Shown piece after piece: positions 32,873 through 44,756 of a DNA stretch of 64,000 nt. Every line of letters begins with the position of its first letter. Within the stretch, counting starts at the first letter, position 1. The position numbers and the translations under genes are program-made. Source of the stretch: Cladophialophora immunda (Eukaryota > Ascomycota > Eurotiomycetes > Chaetothyriales > Herpotrichiellaceae); assembly GCF_000835495.1 (NCBI RefSeq), contig NW_015622541.1, forward strand, positions 1,550,001 to 1,614,000, read 5' to 3'. Below the pieces are notes generated by a model. It saw only the letters and a program-made list of their open reading frames with translations, was not told the DNA's origin and searched no databases.

Positions 32873-35030
32873 ATGCTGCAGTATGTGCTTGTTACTTTGC
32901 TCCTTGTGGGCTTTGGCCTGGCAGGACAGAAACGGCCCAACATCTTGTTCATTCTCACTGACGACCAGGACCGCCACATGGAGGCAGCCGAGCACATGCC
33001 ATATTTACAGGTTGGTGAAGAGACGCGCTGCGAGACCTTTGGCTGCACTCCCGCTGATCGAACGCGTTGCAGGACCTGATCGTGAACAAAGGCACGACAT
33101 ATGCTCAGCACTTCTGCACTGTTGCACTCTGCTGCCCATCACGGGCAACACTATGGACAGGGCGAGCGGCACACAATCACAACATCACCAACGTGGCCCC
33201 GCCACACGGGGGATACCCCAAGTTCGTGTCGCAGGGCTTCAACGACGACAACCTGTTCCTGTGGATGCAGCAGGCGGGCTACAACACCTACTACACGGGC
33301 AAGCTGTACAACTTCCACTCGGTCGACAACTACGACATGCCCTACGCCCGAGGCTTCAACGGCTCCGACTTCCTGCTCGACCCATACACCTACCAGTACC
33401 GGAACGCGAAGATGACCCACAACGGCGAGGAGCCCGTCAGCTACGCAGGCCAGTACTCGACCGACGTGGTGGCGAGCAAGGCCAAGGCGTTTCTTCACGA
33501 GGGCCTGCAACATCTCGCTGCGGCAGGCGATGACGGTGGGGATGATCAGCAACAACGGCCGTTCTTCCTGACCGTGGCACCCATCGCGCCTCATTCGAAC
33601 TGGGTACTGGAGCCAGAGAAGGACCTCTCGTACCTGCTCGAGCCCATGGCTGCACCTCGCCACCAGCACATGTTCACCGACTACAAGATCCCCCGCACCA
33701 AGGCGTACAATGCAGCCATCGAGGGCAGCATCGGGTGGATTAGTTCCCTCCCAAGCTTGAACGACACCGTCCTGGCCTACAACGACCACTATCAGCGGCA
33801 GAGACTGCGGGCGCTGCAAGCCGTGGATGAGATGTTGGCCGAGCTGATTCAGCAGCTCGAGGACGCCGGAGAGCTGGACAACACGTACATCTTCTACACC
33901 ACGGACAACGGGTACCACATCAGCCAGCACCGGATGAATCCTGGCAAGGAATGTGGATATGGTAAGCCAAGTGGCCATCCAGTGGATATTGCTCTCGAAA
34001 GTGACATTGTTGACCATTTCCTTTGCCTTTCCCAAAACAGATACCGACATTCACATCCCATTCTACTTGCGCGGCCCGGGCATCGATGCCGGAGGCGTGG
34101 TCGACGTGATCACCACCCACACCGACGTGAGCTCGACTCTGCTCCAGATCGCCGGGGCCAGTAAGCAGTTGGATGGCACAGCCATTCCGCTGGGACGGAG
34201 CCCAAGCGGACAGGACTGGGAGCTGGACGAAGATCCGCCACGACGTCATGAGCACGCGACTATTGAGTATTGGGGCTATGTAAGCAAAACCACCGCGAAC
34301 CCCCCTGCCTGTTTGCCAATTGACTCGGTTCCGTTTGTACATGAACTACTGATCCACTGACTCTTCTCCCTTGTTCTGGTTGTGCAGGGCGTCCCCGAAG
34401 GCCTTTACGGCGGCCGCACGGACAACAAGCGCGAAGCCGGCAAGTGGCGCAACTACTATCTGAACAACACGTACAAGGGCCTCCGACTGGTGTCTCAAGA
34501 CTACAGCCTGTACTACGCGGTGTGGTGCACCAACGAGACCGAGTTTTACGATCTAAAGGTACGTATTGCACCTTGTTCTCTCCCACAGTCACACACCACT
34601 TTCCCCAGCTAAACGCCACCGCGAAAACCACCAGACCGATGCCTATCAAGTCGTCAACATGGCCGCCGACATAGGCGCATACTCTTCCTACCAGATCGCG
34701 GGGCGGCCGCTGGCGCAGATCCTCCCGCGCCTCGACGCCCTGATGATGGTCCTCAAGACCTGCCGCGACAGCGTGTGCGTCCACCCCTGGAGGACGCTGC
34801 ACCCGAACGGCCGCGTGGCCGACCTCGCCGATGCGCTTGACGCACGGTTCGACGCCTTCTACCGCGCTCAGCCCAAGATGGGCTTCGCCTCGTGTCCCGA
34901 CGCGTACTACCTCGAGGCCGAGACCCAGGAGCCGGTCAAGCCTTGGGCCGACGACGCGCGGGGACCGAAGGAGGGCGTCGCAAGGCAGCCCGAGTTCGAC
35001 TATGCGCTGCACTGGCAGCTGTTGACCTAG
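32873..35030 (+). CDS. Arylsulfatase, secreted
   Basis: Hydrolyses sulfate esters, releasing sulfate. Exons 32873-33010, 33073-33961, 34041-34279, 34388-34558 and 34635-35030 (introns 62, 79, 108, 76 bp) give 610 aa. Residues 1-18 look like a signal peptide. RPNILFILTDDQDRH holds metal-binding D30 and D31. CCPSRATLWTGRAAHNHN is the sulfatase signature; C66 of C-x-P-S-R would be converted to formylglycine. FFLTVAPIAPHSNW and YTTDNGYHISQHRM supply further active-site His and Asp residues. The C-terminal domain has ETEFYDLKTDAYQVVNMAAD across the last splice, as in fungal arylsulfatases. These genes are usually induced by sulfur starvation. With the Dal5 and SulP carriers upstream, a role in organosulfur use is plausible. 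Confidence 0.93.
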
Positions 35031-35947
35031 GCTTTCATTCTTGGGGAGAGGGCGTCTTGTATATGGTCTCGTGAGCCATCAAATATGGATAAGATGGGAG
35101 GCTGGTGGACAGACAAAACGCAAGGCCTGTGTTTCTTGAATCGCTCGCTCTTGTTCTTCTATTTCGTGGCCTGTCATCAATACAACGTACATACACTCTG
35201 GCCAACAATCCATCCTCGTAGTCGGCATAGTGGGTTATACAGTCTCGTCCAAACATGGCAATCACCAGGCCCTCCTTTTCGAAGCCCTGTGACCACAGCG
35301 TCCCACCGTTGAGGATTGAGGTCCAGCCAGCTTGAGGAAGTGTATCAGGGCCCCGTCCGGCCGAGGCAACACTGCCCGCTGTACCCAGCGCCTCGTAGAC
35401 CTCCTCTGCCCAGAGCACATATCTGCATAAGTGGCCACTAACTACTCCTGCGCCCCCGTTCCAAGTGTGAACTATTCGTTATCCCACTGCCACACCGACT
35501 TCTGGCCTTTCAGCCCGAAAGGCGAGTATGCCACGGGAACCCGGCGCCACACACACACATTGACCAACACAGTCTGTCCCGATGGAGGGGACGAGAAAGT
35601 GACAAGCGCCGACGGGTTCCTCGGCCCCATCGACTGACATACCATGCCCATATAGCGCGCACTATACCGTGGAGAGGTGGATACAAGACCCCGGCGAGCG
35701 ACGGTTATTCGCCGGTTGAAGAAAATAGGCGTTAGGACATGGGTGGCCGACGTCCGAAGCCGCGAGGAACATTGGAGATTTGTCGGCGCACCCAATAATT
35801 CGGTTTTCCTCGCCATCACGACGTTTTCCGCCATCTGTGCCCATGAATCGGGAGAAAGGCGTGATATTTGGAAATCTACCTTGGTACGTACGTGGAGGGT
35901 GGTCGAGATCCTTCTTCCCTCGCCCAGGGATCAGCATTTCTCCGCCG
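35031..35947. other. Intergenic with unexplained coding-like segments
   Basis: About 920 bp. On the minus strand 35035-35418 stays open for 127 codons and contains GWTSILNGGTLWSQGFEKEG and CITHYADYEDGLLARVYVRC, which look like real protein. On the + strand about 35430-35637 is open with C-rich third codon positions (TNYSCAPVPSVNYSLSHCHT). The two cannot belong to one gene on one strand, and neither family is recognised. One may be an exon of a small gene or a relic. Confidence 0.35.
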
Positions 35948-38301
35948 TCACGAATAGGCGAATCGGTCCCTCTGCGCGCCCCGGAGGAGGAACTCGTCCA
36001 TGCTCTGCTGCAAGAACGGCTCGCCGCCGGCCAGGAAAGGGGCCGCGGGCCCGCCCGCGGCGTCCATGCCCGAGAAGTCCCACAGGTCCGGCAACACGAA
36101 GTTGTCCACGTCCTGGCCGTACCCGGGCACGCGGGAGTACGAGATGGGCGAGTAGTGGTGCGGAAAGGGGTGCGGGTGTTGGTGTTGGTGTTGGAGCGGA
36201 GGATGCTGAGCATCCGTGGACCGGCCACTGCTGGTGCTGGATTCCACTGTGGGCCGAGTTCGTCCAGCGCGATCGAAACCAAGGGTGTATTCAGGATAGG
36301 ACTGCGAGGGGAACTCGAACTTGAGGCGCGTGAACGTGCCGCCCAGCTGGTGGAAGGCCGATCGGTTCTCCTCGCCGTTGTCGCCGTGGACGCTGGGGTT
36401 GCAGTTGGCGCAGCGACAGACGCTCGTGGCCGCCGGCTGGGAAAACTGGTCGACGTGCTCCATCGTGCTGTCGATGATGCTTTCCAGCACGTCGCGGTAC
36501 TTTCTCAAGCTGGGGTTCGTCTCGGCCATGGCGGACAGCGTAGAGGAACAGGCGCGCAGGTCGTTCGAAGTGGCTGTGCTCCACAGGAAAGGTGCTTTGA
36601 AGAGGATGTAACTAGACACCACCGTCAGTCCGAATCACGCTATGCCCCCAGACATGCGGGTGCGGAAAGAAATCCCAAGGCTCTCTCTCACCAGATATTC
36701 ATCCCGGCAATGAAAAACGAGTTGATCATCAGGAATGAGTAGGCTGACAAACTCCTCATGCGCATCCTTCGGAACAGCTGGCACATGTGGCCGGACGCTT
36801 GGAGGCAGATCTGCATCAGCTCATCGTGTGGCTGGAGCATCCGCAAGAAGGGCTCGATGACCTTCCGGACGCAGTCCTGGTAGTGCATCGTGACCCAATC
36901 CTGATCGCGTGCGGCGATCTTGGGTAAGGTGCTCTCAAACTGTCGAAGCAGGGCCAGCTGCGTGGGTACCTCCTTCTTCAAGTCGGCGATAGGCTTGTCG
37001 ACGCGGTGAATGTCGACATATACTCGAGACATGATCCTTGTCAAGCCGAAAACCGCCGCAGACGCATGGACTTGCGAGCGGGCTGCAACCGGGCCTCCGC
37101 TTAAAGGGTGATCCGCCCGTTGAACACTGGCAATGCTGTCGGGGATGTAATAGTCGGATGCGGCTGGCTCCTCAGTGTCAATGTCGTAGTCGGCGAGACA
37201 AAAGGGCCGCCGTAGAGACCAGGCCACCCTTCTCTCCAACCCGTAGATGCTCCAGAATATGCGGCGCCTCGCGCTCGCCTTCTTGGGGTCGAGACCTCGG
37301 TACGAGTACTCGCGGTGCATGCCCGCGTCGATCGCGGTCCTCACGCCCAGGCCCACCAGATACCACATGCGAGAGTCCAAGGACATACGAAGTTTATAGT
37401 AGAGGATCAGGAGGATGGCTTCGATGTCGCGCACGGGGTCCTCGCCTTCCCAGGTGCGCTTGAAGTGCAGGGCCGTGGCAAAATATCGCTCCGGGAGCGT
37501 CGAGGTATATGGTCGTGTGATCCGCATGATCGCGGCGGCGATGGCGTAGATCATGTAGAGCCGGAAGCCACCGTGTCTGGACGGTGCATCGGCGAGGAGA
37601 TCCGAGTGTCTTCTCGCGTGCATGTCGAGGATGTCGGCCAGATCTAGGTAGGGCGTCCGTCGATGCATGTTCTCCAAGTATGTCGTGAGAAGCTGCTCCC
37701 CGAGCCGGTCGTCAGGTGGTGGTGCCTTTTCGAGTCGATCATTCTCTGACTGCAAGGGACTGAGATGGCCCTGGGGAGTGGCCTCCTTGTCCCACACCTC
37801 GTTGTCGGGCGTGGGCTGCGCAGGATCATCGGCGTCGCCAGCACTGCAAAGCGACACATGGCGGCCATTTTCGTCGTTGGACGTCCTCCCGCCTTCCTCT
37901 GGAGCAGCATCACCGTCTTGAGGGCCGTCGGGGTAGTCAGCGCCAGCCCTGGTTGGCGAAGCAGTCGACTGCCGCCAGCGGTCGGCAGGAGCCTCTCGGT
38001 CAGCAAACACAATCTCCAGCTTCTCAACCAGCTCCTGTTTGGAAAGGCCAGCAAAGCGTCCCGAGGTCGGCGGGGTTTCCCTCACGCAGGCCGCATTGCC
38101 CGCCAGGCAGTTGCTGCAGGTCGGATAGCCGACACATCGTTGTTTGCGCCGATGGCACCGGTAGCAGGCTTTCAACTTGCTCTTGCGTTTTCGTATGGGC
38201 GTATCATCCATTCTTGCAGGGAGAGGTGTGACCATCGGGGAAAGCACAAATTGGAAGAGCTCACTGGGGCCGAAAGCGACTGTCAGAGGAGATGTGGACA
38301 T
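35948..38301 (-). CDS. Zn2Cys6 transcription factor with fungal_trans domain
   Basis: A nuclear regulator. Exons 38301-36692 and 36611-35948 (intron 80 bp) give 757 aa. The N-terminal binuclear cluster is complete: six Cys with spacing C-x2-C-x6-C-x5-C-x2-C-x6-C (ACYRCHRRKQRC, then PTCSNCLAGNAAC), preceded by the basic RKRKSKLK. A polar linker follows. The middle homology region has LLTTYLENMHRRTPYLDL, LRMSLDSRMWYLVGLGVRTA and RRRIFWSIYGLERRVAWSLR, the fungal_trans core. The C-terminus carries a His/Gln/Pro-rich stretch and DVDNFVLPDLWDFSG, acidic and aromatic, likely an activation region. Starts at later Met codons (for example MDDTPIRKRK) are possible. Divergent from the class II aldolase, which it may regulate. 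Confidence 0.9.
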
Positions 38302-38814
38302 GAATCATGAATGTCTGAAGGCCGTCATCGGCTTAATGTGCCGACTGAAGCGCAAACCTTGTGAATAGCTCAAGGGCTGGGCGGAGCGAAGGCTCGGGCC
38401 AACGTCCTCGGCTACCCGCGTTCATTGGCGTGGAGGAGATGGAGGAACTAAGTAGAGACTCTTGATATGCTTCCTTCCTTACTTCAGCCACCGCCAGCAT
38501 CACATGTGCTTCCACGACGTCTTTTCGGTCCGTCGGGCACAGTCAGAGAGTCGGGGCCATAGTCGATGCCGTGATAGTCCCGGCCATGAACCTCAGGATA
38601 GCTTCATGCATTCCTATCGAATCAAAGACTCCTGGGCGCAGACAAACTCCTGCATGAGGCTGCCGGAGAGAATGTCAGCCCTTATTTCAATAGATGGCTC
38701 GGAATGGGCATCATCAATCTCCACAATGAAGAGCATTTCATCCCCTTCTCAGCCTGATTCTTGACAACCAAGATACCCGTCAATCGATACCCGTCAATCT
38801 ATACGGTAGCAATA
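38302..38814. promoter_or_regulatory. Bidirectional promoter, Zn2Cys6 factor and aldolase
   Basis: A 513-bp divergent region. Zn2Cys6 proteins usually bind CGG triplets; CGG/CCG triplets are scattered here, but no clear paired site was singled out by eye. Confidence 0.45.
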
Positions 38815-39759
38815 ATGGCTTCACTCACGACAACCCAGACTGATGCCAATACCGCCACCATCACCGGTGATACCTTCGTTGCAAAAGCCTCTGAGGGCCT
38901 CGCTAATGCTGAAGCACCTCAAGATGGTTCTGCATCACACCAACCCTCGTCAACACACCAGCCTGGCGCTCAGCCCATGCCCATGCCCATGCCCATGCCG
39001 CCCAAGTTTGCAGACAAACACGAGGAACGCGAGTACCTCAAAGGGCGACTGGCTCTCGCCTTCCGACTCTTCGGCAAGTATGGCTTTGACGAAGGTGTGG
39101 CAGGACATATCACCCTCCGCGACCCTGTCAACCCTCACACCTTCTGGGTGAACCCCTTTGGCCGCGCCTTTAGCCAAATGCGCCGCCGCGATCTCATCCT
39201 CATTGACCATGAGGGCAAGGTCATTGACGGGGGCGAGAACCGCCTTCTTAACACGGCGGCCTATATGATCCACGCGGCTGTACACGAGGTGCGTCCTGAC
39301 GTGCTCTGCGCAGCTCACAGCCATAGTCTTTATGGGCGTACATTTTGTGCGCTCGGGTTACCATTGGACATTACGACACAGGATAGCTGTGCGTTCTACA
39401 ACGATCTCGCATTATACCAATCGTTCCGCGGCGTGGTGCTGGCCAAGGAGGAAGGCCAGAACATCGCCCAGGCGCTTGGAGCGAAGAAGGCGGCGTTGCT
39501 GCAAAACCACGGCCTGCTCACGGTAGGCCGTTCCATCGAAGAGGCCATTTACTGGTTCGTCAAACTCGAAAAATGTTGTCAGACGCAGTTGATGGCCGAT
39601 GCCGCTGCTTTGGGGCGCGGTATTCAGACGATCAAGATTGACGACGAGGACGCCGCCTTTACTTACAAGACGATCGGGACTCCGCGGGCGGGATGGTTCA
39701 GTGCGCAGCCCATGTTTGACGTTATGGCGGAAGAGGTGGGCAACGCCTACTTAAATTGA
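38815..39759 (+). CDS. Class II aldolase/adducin domain protein
   Basis: An intronless gene for 314 aa. Class II aldolases use a divalent metal to cleave or epimerise sugar phosphates; fungal members of this type are mostly uncharacterised. The metal-binding pair is HSH in CAAHSHSLYGRTFC, and the third histidine is in LLQNHGLLTVGRSIEEA. Other family features are GHITLRDPVNPHTFWVNPFG and a C-terminal YWFVKLEKCCQTQLMAD. The N-terminal 60 residues are Ser/Thr/Gln-rich and end with PMPMPMPMPP, produced by a (CCATGC)n repeat, then the domain begins at HEEREYLKGRLALAFRLFGK. The start is the ATG that follows an A-rich leader. It shares a promoter with the Zn2Cys6 factor. Confidence 0.9.
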   Translation: MASLTTTQTDANTATITGDTFVAKASEGLANAEAPQDGSASHQPSSTHQPGAQPMPMPMPMPPKFADKHEEREYLKGRLALAFRLFGKYGFDEGVAGHITLRDPVNPHTFWVNPFGRAFSQMRRRDLILIDHEGKVIDGGENRLLNTAAYMIHAAVHEVRPDVLCAAHSHSLYGRTFCALGLPLDITTQDSCAFYNDLALYQSFRGVVLAKEEGQNIAQALGAKKAALLQNHGLLTVGRSIEEAIYWFVKLEKCCQTQLMADAAALGRGIQTIKIDDEDAAFTYKTIGTPRAGWFSAQPMFDVMAEEVGNAYLN

Positions 39760-40598
39760 TGGCCAGAATACCAACCATAGACCAATCTTGAGACTCCTCA
39801 AAGTAATACCCCCAATGTATAGGCCAGCTCGAGCCAGGATAAGTGCCAGCATGGTCAGTGGGCATGCTTCCTCTGTAAACTGCTCTTTTACTTCTTGGTT
39901 TGGGGGCCGAGACGAAGATGTTGGGCTGGTGGGCAAACTTCCACCCGATCCTCCCTCTTCCTTAGAATCTTCATCATCATCACCATCCACACCACGATCA
40001 CCACAGTCACCATATCTCCTTCAGCTTCTTTGGTGACCTCCTGTCTAAAACCCCGTCGCATTTGTTACACAGCTTGACGGTCGGGCATCGAATTCTCTCA
40101 TGCTTGGCCACGCGTGCGGCATGATCCCCAAGCCGCACATACCAAGCACAGAATCGGACCTTCTCTCCGTTACATTCATTGGCAACCAGTCGATGCTGGC
40201 GTCGGCAACAGGGCCAAGCAAGCCATTCTCTTCACCGTGCCTGATCGAGGCCTAGTATACGATGCCAACTGCCGCCCGTGTTGGCTTGGCTCTGGGCTTC
40301 CCCAATCGCCTGATTGAGGCAGATAATCATACCACTGCCACGTCTCCTGATTGACTCGACTCACAGCTCGTCAATGTGCGACCACTGCAACGGTTCAATT
40401 GTGCTGCCTGAGGGCTTTTACAAGGCAGCCTGAATTCAAGACGAATGTTATACAAGCAAAGGACAGCATGACTGAACCAAATCTCCGGCTTATCGTTCCA
40501 GTGGGGGCTTGCCATTCTCTCTCTTGCTCGAAAAATGAACATAGATCAATGCCATAGCATCAAGATGGAACACGAGCTGAACGTCGACTAGCAACATC
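39760..40598. other. Intergenic, aldolase to ABC transporter
   Basis: About 840 bp. No gene supported. An 80-codon minus-strand frame (39751-39990) overlaps the aldolase stop and is Asp/Glu/Ser-rich from ATC repeats. Another short + frame (about 40114-40317) has no recognisable motif. Confidence 0.45.
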
Positions 40599-43500
40599 AT
40601 GAGCGACGACGAGAAAATCGAGATTCCGGAGCCTGTCGAAGACGGCAATGAGACGCGGAAGACTCAGCTATCGGCATGGCAAGCCTACTGGCGTCTCCTA
40701 ACTTATGCTAATACTGTTGACATCGCCTTGCGCATATGCGGTGCGGCGGCTGCAGCAGCAGCAGGCTCAGCATTGCCTTTGATGACAATCATTCTTGGAG
40801 ACTTTGTCCAAGATTTCAACAACTGGGGAACAGGCGCGGTCCAGCCTGCTGCCTTTCGGCACAAGGTCAATCAAAACACTCTCTGGCTATTGTATCTCTT
40901 TGTCGGGAAATTTGTGGTACGCTTCCCCTTTCAGCAGAGACCTCTATATCTACTGTATGTTTACTGACAGCTGCGTTTTGAAGATGGGTTACTGTGGAAC
41001 CGTCATGCATTCTATCTCTGCTTCTCGCATAACCCGAAGGATTCGTCTCCGGTACCTCCAGATCGTCTTGCATCAACCCATTTCTTACTTTGATCACCAC
41101 ACCGCTGGTTCCATAGCCTCGAGTTTGTCGACAGACACCAATCTGATCGAAGTCGGACTTGCTGAGAAGGTTGCCACCGCCTTTCAATCGATCTCAATGC
41201 TGGTCACTGCTTTTGTCATTGCGTTCATCAAATCCTGGAGGCTGACACTTGTGACTGCCACCATCGTCCCTTACATGATCCTGACAACTGGGCTGCTTTC
41301 CTTCCTAGATGCAAGGTTCGAAGCAAAAATGCGCAATATCTATCTGAAGGCATCCGGTATGGTCGAAGAGTGGTTCAGCAGTGTTCCCACGATCACCGCC
41401 CTTGGTGCGGCAGACAAGGTCACAGCACAATACCAGCAAATCATCGAGAAGAACAAGACGTTCGGCATCAAGAGAGGACCTATCGAGGCATCAATCTTTG
41501 GGAATATGTGGTTTGCGGTGTACAGCGGTTACGCCCTTGCATTGTACTACGGAGCGAGACTGCTCAACCGCAATGAGATAGAAAACGGTGGCGCACTTAT
41601 TACGTTAGTCCCAAATCCCGAACATAGGTGATGCGGACGATAGCTGACATGAACATAGTGTGTTGTTGGCTATTGTCATCGGCAGCTCGTCGATGGGACT
41701 AGTTGCTCCTTCTCTACCTAACTTCATCAAGGCTGCAGCAGCGGCACAACAGGTTCTGAGGGTATTGAACGAGTCTTCCTCTAGGGACTCAGCTCCCGAC
41801 CAGTCTCGCAAGATCATACCGGCGACAATTAACGGGCAATTGAGTTTGAGAAACGTCTCGTTCTCCTACCCGACAAGGCGAACCATTAGCGTTCTGAATG
41901 ACCTGAGCATAGAAATTCCAGCCAACAAGTTGACTGCAATCGTCGGTCATAGTGGATGTGGTAAGAGTACCGTCGTGGGGCTCCTGGAGCGGTGGTATGA
42001 TCCTAATCACGGGTCGATCTATCTGGACGGCACAAATATACGGGATCTCGACCGGGGCTGGCTGAGAGGACAGATGGGGCTGGTGCAGCAGGTACATATG
42101 GGGTTTCGCGATGAATTTATCCAGGCTAATATCTCATCATCCAGGAACCGATGCTATTCAACGATACCATTTATCAAAATGTCTTAAACGGACTAGGTAA
42201 ACCCAAGACAGAGAGACTTGACGAAAGCGGCAGACGCCGGTTGGTCATCGAGGCTTGTACTACAGCAAACGCGCACGACTTCATACAAGCACTCCCTGAA
42301 GGGTATGACACCAGGGTCGGCGAGCATTCTGACCTCCTGAGCGGCGGCCAGAAGCAAAGGATTGCCATCGCCAGGAGTATCATTTCAAAACCAAAAATCC
42401 TTCTCCTGGACGAAGCCACCAGCAACTTAGATCGGGACTCCCAAAGAGTTGTACAACAAGCACTGGCAAGAGCTGCTCAGGGCCGAACTACGGTGATGAT
42501 CGCGCACCAGTTGTCTACCATCGAGCACGCGGACAATATCATTGTCATGGAACATGGCCACGTTACAGAACAAGGTACGCATGCCGCTCTTGCGGCTGCC
42601 GATGGACCATATGCGCGTCTGCTCCGTGCAAAGAGCCTAATCAAGGGCAAAGACGGGCCTTCGAACGGGGCGACGCAGGTCAGCAACAAGCAGGTAGCGG
42701 CCACGACCCAGAAATCACTCTCCACGAAAGAGCCTCAAAAACAAGCAGAGACCGCAGACGGCGCCACGCTTCTGGAGGCAAGATCGATCAGTCGACGCTT
42801 TTCTCTGATTACATGCTTGCTCAAGATGCTCTCCGACCAAAAAAGCATCATCCCCATCTTCGTGGGCGGTCTAATAGGCGGTGTCGCTGCAGGCACTCTC
42901 ATTCCTATTCAAGCCTTTCTTTTCTCGAGACTGGTGACTATCTTTCAATACCAGGGTTCGAAATTGCTCACCAAGGCCGACTTCTGGGCGCTTATGTTCT
43001 TCATCCTAGGATTGGCGCATTTGGGAATCTTTGCCGTCACCTGGTTTCTATTTGCTGTAGCGGCCTCGAGAAGCTCCCTGAAATATCGCGCCGAGTACCT
43101 GCGAGGGCTGCTCATTCAAGATATCACCTTCTTCGAGCAAGGAGGCAACTCATCCGGGGGTCTGACCGCCTTGCTGGGACTCGACGGCGACGAAATGGAC
43201 TTGATGATCGGACTGAACATCGGTCTCCTTGTCCTTTTCCTCGTCGACTTGACCGCAAACACCATCTTGGCACTCGCTGTTTACTGGAAACTGGCGTTGG
43301 TGGGGGTCTTGTGTTGCGTGCCCCTGCTTCTGCTGGGAGGGTACTTGCGCATGAGGATCGACCGAGAATCAGAGGACCGAGCGTCGAAGTTTTTCGTCGA
43401 GAGTGCCCGCTTCAGCTCTGAGGCAGTTGGAGCGATTCGGACAGTCGCATCCCTGACGATGGAATCCAAGGTGATTGAGCGGTATGCGGGCAGATTGAAG

Positions 43501-44756
43501 ACTGCCGCCGTGAGTTCCATGAGACGGACTTTGTTGTCCATGTTCTTCTTCTCCCTCGCAGACTCCTCCGACTTGCTAGGTAAGTGATAAAAACTCTGTA
43601 CCATCGCTTGAAGCGCTCTGCTGACAACCAGAACGAAGCCATGTGTTTGGTGTTCTGGTATGGTGGCAGGCTTGTCTCTTACGGTGATCTGGGAGTTTCG
43701 GCGTACTTCTTGGTTTACGGCGCCGTCATTTTCGGAGGGCAGTCCGCTGGATACTGTATAGGATACACCGCGAGTGAGTGAACTGCAAAACTGGCCGGAA
43801 AGATCTCCTGCTGACATGAGCTGCTTTCCGCAGGCATCACGAAATCTCAAGCCGCGATGAACCGTGTCTTTTACATGAAGCAGAAAAAACCGGCCATCAA
43901 CTTGCATCCAGGCGCCGACCCACGCACACTGCCTCCCACAGAAGCCGCCATTGAATTCAAGGACGTCTGTTTCCGCTACCCGGCTCGCCCGGACGTGGAA
44001 GTCCTCCATGATCTGAACCTCAAGATCCGACCTGGCGAGAAGGTGTGTATAACAGGACCCAGCGGCTGTGGCAAGTCCACCATCATTGCGCTCCTCGAAC
44101 GCTTCTACGACGTCAAATCCGGCGAGATTCTCATCAAGGGGACCGACATCCGCTCGCTTGACGTCAACGCTTACCGCGCGACACTCGGTTTCGTGTCGCA
44201 GGAGACCACCCTCTATCAGGGCACCCTGCGTCACAATCTCCTCCTGGGCGTCGAGGACGATGCGGCCGTAACCGACCAGCAGCTCGAGGCAGTCTGCCGC
44301 ACCGCCAACATCCACGACTTCATCATCTCCCTGCCGAGTGGCTACGACACGGACTGCGGGCCGCACGGCCAGGCCTTCAGCGGCGGCCAGAGGCAACGCA
44401 TCGCAGTCGCCCGGGCGCTCCTCCGCGACCCCCAGGTCCTGCTCCTGGACGAAGCCACGAGCGCGCTGGATCTCGAGAATGCCGAGCTCGTGAGAAACGC
44501 ATTGGACAAGGCCGCCGGGGCTGGGGCTGGGGCCGGGGCTGGGGCTGGGTCATCCGGCAACGAGAAGGCAGGAAATGGCCAGGGCAGCGGGGGACAAACC
44601 ATGATCAACATCTCGCATCAGGTGGAGACGATGAAGTCGGCCGAGAAGATCGTCGTGGTGGACAAAGGGGCGGTGGTCGAGTCCGGGACGTTCGAGGAGC
44701 TGATGCGGAAGAAAGGATTTCTCTGGACCATGATGGTGGAAGGTGACTTGACGTAA
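40599..44756 (+). CDS. Full-size ABCB (MDR/P-glycoprotein type) transporter
   Basis: An ATP-driven exporter with two TMD-NBD halves. Exons 40599-40916, 40984-41603, 41659-42091, 42145-43579, 43639-43773 and 43834-44756 (introns 67, 55, 53, 59, 60 bp) give 1287 aa. NBD1: Walker A GHSGCGKST, signature LLSGGQKQRIAIARS, Walker B ILLLDEATSNLD, switch His in IAHQLST. NBD2: Walker A GPSGCGKST, signature AFSGGQRQRIAVARA, Walker B VLLLDEATSALD, switch His in ISHQVETM. All ATPase residues are present in both halves. Odd point: in NBD2 a low-complexity insert of about 25 residues (GAGAGAGAGAGSSG and onward) sits between the helix after the D-loop and the switch strand. The fourth intron uses an AAG acceptor that restores the frame. 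Such pumps export drugs, peptides or secondary metabolites. Confidence 0.93.

Noticed and set aside
35780..36742. 320-codon + strand frame opposite the Zn2Cys6 gene
   Set aside because: Shadow of the regulator's second exon; Arg/Gly/Val-rich with no domain.
16580..44756. A secondary-metabolite cluster
   Set aside because: No polyketide synthase, NRPS, terpene cyclase or DMAT gene is present, despite an FAD oxidase, pumps and a Zn2Cys6 factor.
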